Part shown: in pieces, positions 1 through 5,556 of the stretch
Position numbering within the stretch: position 1 is the first letter of the stretch
Layout: every line of letters begins with the position of its first letter
Source of the DNA: Candidatus Latescibacterota bacterium
GTDB lineage: Bacteria; Latescibacterota; UBA2968; UBA8231
Assembly: GCA_003529325.1 (NCBI GenBank)
Contig: DPVW01000399.1
Location: 460-6,030 of the forward strand
DNA length: 5,571 bases
Direction: 5' to 3'
The notes under the pieces: generated by a model
Databases searched by the model: none
What the model was told of the DNA's origin: nothing
The model's input: the letters and a program-made list of their open reading frames with translations, nothing else
Position numbers and translations under genes: made by a program

Positions 1-1
1 T

Positions 2-355
2 GATGGCCGTTGGATGCTCATGGACTACGAGACCGACGACGGCATCGCCGGTCGCATGCTCTACTACACGTACTATCCGCTGTTCCACTTGGCCATGCGT
101 CGGCCAGCGGATGAAGAATTCCTCAATCCACCAACGATCACATTGCCGATGGCGGTCTCCGGTCGGTACGAGATCCACGTGGGTATGCACTACGCCTCCA
201 ACGCACGTCTCGACGGTCCACAGCTTCTGTTGCGACTGTCTCAGGAGACGGCCTTTGCCAGACTCGCCCGTGAGCAATGTCAATCCAAGGATGGCGACTT
301 TCCGGAGAAAACCGGTTTCGGACTCTTTGATGTAGCTGAAGAGGTCCTCAACACG
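2..355 (+). pseudogene. Unidentified protein, 5'-truncated by window edge, frame lost near 355
   Basis: The reading frame is already open at base 2 (first residues DGRW, then MLMDYETDDGIAG), so the true start lies outside the window. About 115 residues look like genuine protein: aromatic-rich GRMLYYTYYPLFHLAMRR, then PPTITLPMAVSGRYEIHVGM followed by a HYASN segment, then DGPQLLLRLSQETAF, then GFGLFDVAEEV. The alternating hydrophobic pattern around SGRYEIHVG would suit a beta-sandwich domain, but I do not recognise the family. The frame stays open to a stop at 755-757, yet after about 355 it turns Arg/Pro-rich and stops looking like protein, while another frame becomes protein-like. I therefore place the break at about 340-370. 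The tail at 751-890 may be the original 3' end of this gene, separated by inserted debris. If so, it was once the gene upstream of the dehydrogenase/GH4 operon. Confidence 0.45.
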
Positions 356-609
356 AACATCTTCGACGCCTGGTCATACCGACACCCCACGGCGACGCCT
401 TGGCGGACAAGGAACCGGGTGAGATGGGCTGCAGCAGTTTTGTCACCGTCGGGGACGGTCCGGATGCGGCGGCGGAGACCATCGCCACGCACAACCGTCA
501 CTGCCCCTTCAATCCCAAGTGTTACCAACTGGCCTACGTTGGCCGTCCCATCGACGGCAATGCCTATTGGACGATCACCCCAGGTGGCGGCGAAAGCGGA
601 CAGCGCCGC
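343..609 (+). pseudogene. Unidentified protein fragment in a second frame
   Basis: In the +1 frame the sequence becomes protein-like from about 343: EHLRRLVIPTPHGDALADKE, then [20 protein letters not shown], then [18 protein letters not shown], then a [17 protein letters not shown] segment. The composition is balanced, with Gly, Asp, aromatic residues and Cys, unlike the Arg/Pro-rich out-of-frame translations of the same bases. After about 605 the frame turns into basic low-complexity residues and ends at a stop at 739-741 inside the ilvD fragment. No ribosome binding site or credible start was seen, so I read it as an internal gene fragment of about 85 codons. The Cys pair in CPFNPKC could bind a metal, but one CxxxxxC pair is weak evidence. 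I cannot name the family. It could instead belong to the same original protein as bases 2-355 through a frameshift. Confidence 0.35.
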
Positions 610-644
610 CGAGGCGATCGACATGCTCACCAGAGGCACAGCCG

Positions 645-752
645 ACCACCGGTTGCATCCGCGATGTCGAGCACGCCTACTCGAAAGATGGTGGTCTTGC
701 CGTGCTCTTCGGCAACATCGCCGAGGACGGGTGCATTGTGAAAACGGCGGGC
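645..752 (+). pseudogene. ilvD: Dihydroxy-acid dehydratase (IlvD) internal fragment
   Basis: In the third forward frame about 36 codons read [17 protein letters not shown], then [19 protein letters not shown]. From memory this closely matches a conserved central stretch of E. coli-type IlvD ([20 protein letters not shown], then [12 protein letters not shown]). IlvD converts 2,3-dihydroxy-3-methylbutanoate or -pentanoate to the keto acids used for valine, isoleucine and leucine, using an Fe-S cluster. The full protein is about 610 residues, so only around 6% is present. The residues before 645 and after 752 in this frame do not continue as IlvD. The expected V-D after KTAG is absent or altered, which puts the right junction at about 750-753. 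There is no start, no stop of its own and no cluster-binding cysteine region, so it cannot be functional. The family assignment is strong because of the long uninterrupted match. Confidence 0.85.
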
Positions 753-890
753 GCTGACCCACATCCAGGTCGCCGGGGTGCCCAACTGGCGCACGGTAGA
801 CGTACTCTTCGGCAGAATGAGACCTTCGAGTTGGAGATCGCCGGCCCCCATTATCCTCGTATGCAGGAGCTGAGTCTTGCCGTGGAGTAG
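751..890 (+). pseudogene. C-terminal tail of an unidentified protein, one frameshift
   Basis: Right after the ilvD fragment, the +1 frame reads [20 protein letters not shown] (751 to about 810). Around 808-815 the protein-like sequence moves to the third frame, [20 protein letters not shown] then LSLAVE, and ends at TAG 888-890. The TAG lies 21 bases before the dehydrogenase start, the usual spacing for the end of an upstream operon gene. The short beta-strand-like segments ([15 protein letters not shown]) resemble in style the domain at 2-355, so both may be halves of one protein. That link is inference from style and position only. One base gained or lost near 810 would restore a single frame. 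Confidence 0.4.
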
Positions 891-911
891 AATTGTGCCA
901 GGACGGAGAGC

Positions 912-1907
912 ATGATCGGTCGACGCTTCATCTGCCCGGAGCGGCGACGGATCGACATCGAGGAGTTTGATGTCGCGAGCCCGCAAGCAGGCCAGGTATT
1001 GATCGAGCAGGCCCTGACGGCGGTGAGCACGGGCACCGAGATCTACGGCTGGCTGCACGGCGGCGAGCCCTCTCAGCAGCCACACTTCCCACGCACGACG
1101 GGTTATTGTTCCACTGGAACCATCCTGGAAGTAGGTGCGGGTGTCACCGATCTGCGTCCAGGAGATCGCGTCGCCGCCCAGGGCAATCACGCCAGCCATC
1201 TGCTGAGTGCGGCGAATGTGCACCCCGTGCCCGATGGTGTCAGTTGGGAGGACGCTGCCTATCTGACGATGGCAGCCATCGCCATGCACGGTGTGCGCCG
1301 CGCGAAGATCGAACTCGGTGAGGGCGTCGTCGTGCTTGGCCTTGGTGTGGTCGGCCAACTGGCCCTGTCGCTGGCACAACTCGCTGGCGCCCTGCCTTTG
1401 ATCGGACTCGACCTCGACGTCGAGCGCCGCTCTCTGGCGCAACGACGGGGTGCGGACAGGGTGCTCGATTCCGCCGACACAGATGCCACCGTGGCTGCAG
1501 TACAGCAGGTATGTGCTGGTGATGGCGCCGACCTCGTCATCGAAGCGACGGGCAAACCAGCCGTGTACCCCATGGCGGCGCGACTCGCCCGTACGGGGGG
1601 GCGCGTCGTGGCGCTGGGATCACCTCGGGGCACGGTGGAGATGGACTTTCTGCGTGACATCCATCTGCGCGAAGTCGATCTCATCGGCGCCATCCAGCCG
1701 GTTACACCCGAGGCGGATCACATCTACTATCCGTGGACGAAAGACCGGGACCGCCGACTGCTGCTACAACTCATGTCCCGTGGACGACTCACCGCCAGCA
1801 ATCTGATCACGCACCGAGCCCAACCACAGGAATGCCAGAACATCTACGAGATGCTCGCCGATCGCCCGCAAGAGGCCCTCGGCGTCGTCTTCGACTGGAG
1901 CGAATAG
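912..1907 (+). CDS. Medium-chain dehydrogenase/reductase, zinc-alcohol-dehydrogenase-like
   Basis: This gene encodes a 331-residue NAD(P)-dependent oxidoreductase of the MDR superfamily, acting in the cytoplasm, probably on a sugar or polyol alcohol. Residues 1-120 form the GroES-like catalytic domain (ALTAVSTGTEIYG at 34-46, LRPGDRVAAQG at 81-91). Residues about 121-260 form the Rossmann domain, with VLGLGVVGQ (Gly 143, 145, 148) and Asp167 at the end of beta-2, favouring NAD(H). The usual catalytic cysteine is replaced by S39-T-G-T-E, the usual GHE by G64-Y, and the four-cysteine structural zinc lobe is absent. It therefore belongs to the divergent branch often annotated as threonine dehydrogenase-like or bi-domain oxidoreductase, possibly zinc-free. 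The ATG at 912 is chosen because GGA at 901-903 and GGAG at 905-908 precede it and the N-terminus fits the family. Its stop is 4 bases before the GH4 start, so the two are surely co-transcribed. The exact substrate is unknown. Confidence 0.88.
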   Translation: MIGRRFICPERRRIDIEEFDVASPQAGQVLIEQALTAVSTGTEIYGWLHGGEPSQQPHFPRTTGYCSTGTILEVGAGVTDLRPGDRVAAQGNHASHLLSAANVHPVPDGVSWEDAAYLTMAAIAMHGVRRAKIELGEGVVVLGLGVVGQLALSLAQLAGALPLIGLDLDVERRSLAQRRGADRVLDSADTDATVAAVQQVCAGDGADLVIEATGKPAVYPMAARLARTGGRVVALGSPRGTVEMDFLRDIHLREVDLIGAIQPVTPEADHIYYPWTKDRDRRLLLQLMSRGRLTASNLITHRAQPQECQNIYEMLADRPQEALGVVFDWSE

Positions 1908-1911
1908 AACG

Positions 1912-3216
1912 ATGGCCAAGATCGTCATCATCGGCGCCGGCAGTGGTTTCGGCAGTCGCCTGTCCATCGACATCCTGTCACGGCCGTCGCTGAAAGACTC
2001 CACCATCGCCCTCTGCGACATCGACAGCCAACGACTCGAACAGGTGCGTGGTTACGTGCAGCGCGCCATCGATGGCCACGACCTGCCCGGACATGTCATC
2101 GCCGCCACCGACCGGGAACAGTTGTTGCCCGGCGCGGACTGCGTCGTCACCGCCGTCTCCATCGGTGGACCGGCATACTGGGGCGAGCCGTATCGATCGG
2201 AAGTCGAGATTCCACGTAAGTATGGCATCGAACCGACCGTAGCCGACACGATCGGCGTCGGCGGTGTCTTTCGTTTTCTGCGTACGGCGCACGAACACCT
2301 GCAGTTTGCGCGGGACATGGAACGACTCTGTCCACAGGCACTGATGCTGAACTACACAAACCCCATGTGCATGTTGACCTGGTTGCACTCCGTCGGTTCG
2401 TCGATCGAGAATGTCGGCCTCTGTCACAGCGTGCAGGGCACGACGAAAAAACTGGCCACCGCCGTGGGCGCACCGTACGACGAGGTCAGTTACACCGTCG
2501 CCGGCATCAACCATCAGGCCTGGGTCCTGCGACTGCGTCATCACGGGGAAGACCTCTACCCGAAGCTGCGACAGGCGATCGAAAGCCACGAATCCTTCGC
2601 CGAGGATCAGGTGCGGGTGGAGATGATGCGCCAGTTCGGCTACTTCGTCACCGAGAGCAGCCGACACAACGCCGAGTATCTACCCTACTTCCGTCGCACA
2701 CGGCAATTGTGCGAGCAGTATGGTCTGCCACCACGGGCGGCAGTGTCGATGGAGAATGTGCGCCAGCGAGACTGGATGAAGGACACCGGTGTGGATGAGG
2801 ATGGCAATGCCGAGGTGCCAGCCCTGCGGGCATCACATGAATACGCCTCTCTCATCGTGGAGGCGCGGCTGCACAACAAACCATTTGCCTTCAACGGCAA
2901 TGTCATGAATCACGGGTCGATCACGAATCTGCCCGACAACTGCTGTGTCGAGGTCTCCTGTCTGGCGGATGCCGAAGGTGTGCACCCGACCTTCGTCGGT
3001 GACTTGCCGACACAGTGCGCCGCCCTCAACCGGACCAACATCAATGTGCAGGAACTTGCCGTAGAAGCCGTCCTGCGACGGGACCGCGAAGCCGCTTTCC
3101 ACGCCTGCGCCCTGGATCCGCTGACGGCGTCGGTGGTCCCGCTGCCCGAGCTGCGGCAGATGTTTGCCGAATTGTGGGCTGCCGAAGGGGACCGACTCAG
3201 CTACTTCGACGATTGA
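1912..3216 (+). CDS. Glycoside hydrolase family 4, alpha-galactosidase (MelA)-like
   Basis: This gene encodes 434 residues, close to the usual 430-480 of GH4. The family hydrolyses glycosides by an unusual redox mechanism: bound NAD+ oxidises C3, the aglycone is eliminated, water adds and C3 is re-reduced, with a divalent metal (usually Mn2+). Visible hallmarks are the N-terminal Rossmann motif IVIIGAGSGFGS (residues 4-15), Asp36 after the second strand, NYTNPM (147-152), GLCHSVQGT (169-177) and GINHQAW (199-204+). Cys171 and His201 match the metal ligands of the family (Cys174 and His203 in Thermotoga AglA, from memory), which supports an active enzyme. CHSVQGT is typical of the alpha-galactosidase/alpha-galacturonidase branch rather than the 6-phospho-glycosidase branch. 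GGAG at 1897-1900, inside the end of the dehydrogenase gene, serves as ribosome binding site. A neighbouring dehydrogenase suggests oxidation of the released sugar. Galactoside versus galacturonide or another sugar cannot be decided here. Confidence 0.92.
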   Translation: MAKIVIIGAGSGFGSRLSIDILSRPSLKDSTIALCDIDSQRLEQVRGYVQRAIDGHDLPGHVIAATDREQLLPGADCVVTAVSIGGPAYWGEPYRSEVEIPRKYGIEPTVADTIGVGGVFRFLRTAHEHLQFARDMERLCPQALMLNYTNPMCMLTWLHSVGSSIENVGLCHSVQGTTKKLATAVGAPYDEVSYTVAGINHQAWVLRLRHHGEDLYPKLRQAIESHESFAEDQVRVEMMRQFGYFVTESSRHNAEYLPYFRRTRQLCEQYGLPPRAAVSMENVRQRDWMKDTGVDEDGNAEVPALRASHEYASLIVEARLHNKPFAFNGNVMNHGSITNLPDNCCVEVSCLADAEGVHPTFVGDLPTQCAALNRTNINVQELAVEAVLRRDREAAFHACALDPLTASVVPLPELRQMFAELWAAEGDRLSYFDD

Positions 3217-3220
3217 GCGA

Positions 3221-3830
3221 TCAGTCGATCCCGAGCTTCTGCATTCGACGATAGAGTGTCGCTCGGTGCACACCGAGCTGGCGGGCTGCAGCCGTGCGAT
3301 TGCCATCGCAGTTCTGCAGAGCGGCGACGATCCGTTTTCGTTCCATGGAATCAAGCTCAGAGGGTCGCTTCCCCCTCGCCACTGGACCCTGCGCCGCGGC
3401 GACCTCCGACGACAGATGGGAGATCCCGATCCGGCCAGCCTCTGCGGCGCCTGCCTACTTCATGCAGCAGTTGGCGCACATTGCCCGGCCAGCTGTAGGC
3501 TTGAAGTCGGTCCATCCCATCCTGGGTCAGTTCCAGCTTTCCCCCGTCGAGGCGATCATCGTTATCGAGGGCGTGAAAGACGAGATGGGGGATCTCCTCT
3601 CGACGCTGCCTTAGAGGCGGCACCCGCAACACGAAACCCGTGAGCCGGTAGTAGAGGTCACGCCGGAATGTCCCCTCTTCGACGGCAGCTGCCAGATCGG
3701 TATTCGTCGCGCCACGACGCGCACGTCGAGGAACAGAATTCCACCGTCGGCGGCTTCGAACAAACCGCCCTGTATTGGTGTACGCCCCCGTGTAGGCACC
3801 GCGGACGTGACCGAAGAGCTCACTGGCTGC
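3221..3830 (-). pseudogene. Sigma-54-dependent (NtrC-family) activator, C-terminal remnant, frameshifted
   Basis: Read on the minus strand, this is the second half of an enhancer-binding activator. From high to low coordinates it shows ELFGHVRGAYTGA (the GAFTGA sigma-54 contact loop), GGLFEAADGGILFLD (Walker B), VRVVA then TNTDLAAAVEEG (sensor I), FRRDLYYRLTGFVLRVPPLR, QAYSWPGNVRQL (sensor II region), and a Fis-type helix-turn-helix MERKRIVAALQNCDGNRTAA then ARQLGVHRATLYRRMQKLG, with the stop at 3221-3223. The reading frame changes near 3773, 3709 and 3450. About 34 codons normally lying between Walker B and sensor I are missing at 3725. The N-terminal sensor domain and Walker A are absent: beyond 3830 the sequence becomes nosD on the other strand. 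It is non-functional as written. It is convergent with the GH4 gene, stop to stop, separated by 4 bases. The family is certain; the regulated pathway is unknown. Confidence 0.88.
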
Positions 3831-3986
3831 TCGAGAACAACCGCATCGAGCGGGCCCGCTTCGCCATTCATTACATGTACTCGCACGGCAATCAGGTCAT
3901 CGGCAATGTCGCTGACAGCTCCTCCGTCGGCATCGCCCTGATGTATTCGAAGGGCATTCAGGTCCTCGCCAATCGGGTGCGTGCCG
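3824..3986 (+). pseudogene. nosD: NosD internal fragment (periplasmic beta-helix, N2O reductase maturation)
   Basis: Frame 2 reads WLLENNRIERARFAIHYMYS, then HGNQVIGNVADSSSVGIALM, then YSKGIQVLANRV. These are two consecutive parallel beta-helix repeats with the N-x-I/V ... HYMYSH ... G-N-x-V pattern typical of NosD (CASH domain). NosD is a periplasmic protein that works with the NosFY ABC transporter to supply sulfur for the copper centre of nitrous oxide reductase. The full protein is about 400-450 residues; about 54 codons remain. The left edge abuts the minus-strand activator remnant at about 3824-3830. On the right it passes without spacing into a membrane segment of NosY type. NosD rather than another beta-helix protein is favoured by the HYMYSH and ALMYSK motifs and by the NosY-like neighbour. 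Confidence 0.75.
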
Positions 3987-4442
3987 GTCACACCCGGCAT
4001 TCTGCTGCGCAACCTCTACCACAGTCTTGTCTCTCTGCTCCATCTGCAACTCTACATCCTGCCGCTGCTGGGTTGCTCGCCTACGACGCCATTCTGGGCG
4101 AACGGGAGAGCGGCATGTTCGACCTGCACCTGTCCCTTGGGGTGAGTCGATGGACCTTTCTCGCCGGCAAGTGGATCGGCTTGTACGCCTGCCTCTTGAT
4201 CGCCGTCGCACCAGGCATGTTGCTCGAGGGCCGCGCCTTCCTCGCCGCCGGTGGCGATGCCGGGACCTTCGCTGCGCTCCTGCTGTACTGTGCCTTGCTG
4301 GCCTCTGCGATCACGTCCACCGGTTTGTTGATTTCCAGTTGCAGTCTCAATCGCGGCACGGTCGTGTCCCTCGCTGTGGGCTCCTGGATCGTGCTCCTCG
4401 ACCTGGTCGTTGTCGGCATGCTGGCGGCGACGGCAGGCGACT
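3987..4442 (+). pseudogene. nosY: NosY-type ABC-2 permease fragment, one frameshift
   Basis: From 3987 the third frame reads TPGILLRNLYHSLVSLLHLQ, then LYILPLLG. At about 4070 the sequence moves to the second frame and continues LLAYDAILGERESGMFDLHL, then SLGVSRWTFLAGKWIGL. LAYDAILGERESG is the hallmark of NosY-like ABC-2 permeases, which pair with the NosF ATPase at the inner membrane. Later hydrophobic stretches (LIAVAPGMLL, a TFAALLLYCALLASAITSTG run, VVSLAVGSWIVLLDLVVVGM) correspond to transmembrane helices. About 150 of the usual 270 or so residues remain: both ends are missing and one base appears lost at 4070. The order nosD then nosY on one strand matches nosDFY operons, with nosF (about 900 bp), the end of nosD and the start of nosY gone. 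Another ABC-2 permease is possible, but the nosD neighbour makes NosY most likely. Confidence 0.7.
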
Positions 4443-4559
4443 GCCGCCGCTGGCTTTGTCGCGCAGCAGGGTGGCACCCTCTATCGTTCTGATGAAATCG
4501 ATACAGCCCTGATCAAGCAGGTTCGTCGCCAGGGCATCGAGCACCTTGCCGGACACTGA
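4443..4559 (+). pseudogene. Unidentified C-terminal fragment
   Basis: After the NosY-like sequence fades at about 4440, the third frame becomes protein-like: AAAGFVAQQGGTLYRSDEID, then TALIKQVRRQGIEHLAGH, with TGA at 4557-4559. The mixed, amphipathic composition and clean stop suggest the true end of a protein of 39 or more residues. The final part would make a helix typical of a cytoplasmic enzyme terminus. No ribosome binding site or start codon is near, and frame and style differ from the permease, so it is probably a third fragment joined here. I do not recognise the family. A hairpin begins at its stop codon, consistent with a gene end being retained. Confidence 0.4.
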
Positions 4560-4576
4560 CCACCGGCGGTGGTCGG
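4556..4576 (+). terminator. Hairpin at the stop codon, possible terminator without U-tract
   Basis: GACCACC (4558-4564) and GGTGGTC (4568-4574) are perfect inverted repeats around a GGC loop. C4556 and T4557 add a T-G wobble and a C-G pair, giving a stem of nine pairs. No run of T follows, so it is not a textbook intrinsic terminator. It may be a weak terminator or an RNA-stabilising hairpin that separates the debris from the PhyH gene. Confidence 0.4.
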
Positions 4577-4578
4577 CG

Positions 4579-4606
4579 TTGCCGGCAGAGTCTGACACCA
4601 TAGATT
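4579..4606 (+). promoter_or_regulatory. Candidate sigma-70-type promoter for the PhyH gene
   Basis: TTGCCG (4579-4584) and TAGATT (4601-4606) are separated by 16 bases and match the -35 and -10 consensus at four of six positions each. They lie 45-72 bases upstream of the GTG start, right after the hairpin. The location is sensible for a gene following a transcription break, but such matches occur by chance and the organism's sigma consensus is unknown. Confidence 0.25.
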
Positions 4607-4637
4607 CCTCGCCGAGACCTTTTCCTTCGCCAAGCCT

Positions 4638-4641
4638 GGAG
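4638..4641 (+). promoter_or_regulatory. Ribosome binding site fixing the GTG start at 4651
   Basis: GGAG lies 9 bases before GTG 4651. It selects this start over the upstream in-frame TTG at 4546, which lies inside the previous fragment and would add about 35 residues with no family support. Confidence 0.6.
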
Positions 4642-4650
4642 ACAACCGCT

Positions 4651-5556
4651 GTGAGCCTGTCGTTGACTCGTGCCATCGTCGAACAGTGCCCCACCCAACT
4701 GACCGCCAGGCACCGGCAGCAATTCAGCGAATTGGGTTACATCGCGCTTGCAGGTGTGCTGAGCGAGTCGGAAGTTGTCGCGGCCCGTCAGGCCCTGACG
4801 GAATTGACCCACCGGCTGATGCAAGCCGCCCGCCGTGGCGAAGGGGAGGTGAAACAGGCGCGACCGGGTGCGACGCTGAACTACGCCGGCCCCCAGGTCG
4901 TAACCCAGGGGGGTGGCTGCGCCATCCACTTCGAAGCTGGGATCGATCCGCTGGAACTGAGCGACGACGAAGCGGAGGATCGCTTTCGCAAGATCCACGG
5001 TTACCAGGACGGACACCCCACCTTCCAGCAACTCGTCGCCCATCCGCGGATCCAGGGATTTATCGGTGATCTGATTGGTCAGCAGATGCTTCTCAAGGAT
5101 GTGATGGCGCTGTCCAAGCCACCCTTCATCGGCTCGGAAAAGCCCTGGCACCAGGACAACGCCTACTTCAACTACCTGCCCCTCGAGTTGATCGGCACCG
5201 CCTGGATCGCCCTCGATGACACGACCGTCGACAATGGCTGTATGCATTTGCTGCCCGGACAGCATACCCGTGGCGCTCTGCGTCACCACCACACCATCGA
5301 CTGTGAAATCCTGGCCGACCGGATCGAACCGGAGCAGGCCGTTCCCGTCGAGCTGAAGGCGGGTGGTGTGCTCTTTTTCTCCGCCATGCTGCCACATCAG
5401 ACACCACCCAACAGCAGCCCTCTGCGGCGTCGGGCCCTGCAGTTTCAGTATCGGGGCGTCGAGACACGGAAAGTGTCAAAAGAGGAATACGGCAAGATCT
5501 TCGCCGAAGCCGACGGCACACCCGCCTCCTGCGCCCTCGCCTACGAGACGGGCTGA
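4651..5556 (+). CDS. Phytanoyl-CoA dioxygenase (PhyH) family Fe(II)/2-oxoglutarate oxygenase
   Basis: This gene encodes 301 residues, the usual size for bacterial PhyH proteins. They are cytoplasmic, non-haem iron oxygenases that couple decarboxylation of 2-oxoglutarate to hydroxylation of a substrate. The N-terminus has the family's typical opening (QQFSELGYIALAGVLSESEV, residues 23-42). The iron ligands are visible as PWHQDNAYF (His167, Asp169) and LPHQTPPN (His249). Arg260 or the adjacent Arg261 sits about 11 residues after the distal His, where the 2-oxoglutarate-binding Arg lies. Between them are TAWIALDDTTVDNGCMHLLP (183-202, the conserved IALDD.T..NGCM..LPGSH-like block, here LPGQH) and KAGGVLFFSAMLPH. 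All catalytic residues are present, so it should be active. The start is the GTG with GGAG 9 bases upstream. Its substrate cannot be told from sequence: bacterial members hydroxylate ectoine, fatty acyl groups, phosphonates or secondary metabolites. No adjacent gene suggests one, since the upstream sequence is debris and the window ends 15 bases later. Confidence 0.92.
   Translation: MSLSLTRAIVEQCPTQLTARHRQQFSELGYIALAGVLSESEVVAARQALTELTHRLMQAARRGEGEVKQARPGATLNYAGPQVVTQGGGCAIHFEAGIDPLELSDDEAEDRFRKIHGYQDGHPTFQQLVAHPRIQGFIGDLIGQQMLLKDVMALSKPPFIGSEKPWHQDNAYFNYLPLELIGTAWIALDDTTVDNGCMHLLPGQHTRGALRHHHTIDCEILADRIEPEQAVPVELKAGGVLFFSAMLPHQTPPNSSPLRRRALQFQYRGVETRKVSKEEYGKIFAEADGTPASCALAYETG

Noticed and set aside
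14..757. A single 247-residue protein in the second forward frame
   Set aside because: Only about the first 115 residues look like protein. After about 355 it is Arg/Pro-rich, and the same bases encode a recognisable ilvD fragment in another frame.
280..762. Minus-strand frame of 160 residues in the upstream debris
   Set aside because: Partly smooth composition, but it runs opposite the clear ilvD match and the forward protein-like stretch, with no domain or start signal.
627..1442. Long minus-strand open frame opposite the dehydrogenase and ilvD fragment
   Set aside because: Antisense shadow; it crosses two unrelated plus-strand features and contains no recognisable domain.
1978..2667. Long minus-strand open frame opposite the GH4 gene
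   Set aside because: Antisense shadow from high GC; the GH4 motifs on the plus strand account for the sequence.
3221..3830. The activator as regulator of the nos genes (NorR-like link to denitrification)
   Set aside because: Its sensor domain is missing, it is broken, and its adjacency to the nos pieces may result from rearrangement; nothing in the remaining sequence points to a nitric-oxide sensor.
3611..4012. Minus-strand frame of 133 residues as one gene
   Set aside because: Its first half is antisense to nosD; only a short middle part carries the activator's Walker B sequence before the frame is lost again.
3668..4492. A single 274-residue protein, or a functional NosD-NosY fusion
   Set aside because: The first 50 residues are antisense to the activator remnant, the middle (3987-4072) is out of frame with the permease, and both NosD and NosY parts lack essential ends.
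4513..5397. Long minus-strand open frame opposite the PhyH gene
   Set aside because: It is a shadow of a well-supported plus-strand gene with all catalytic motifs; its own translation shows no family features and no ribosome binding site was seen.
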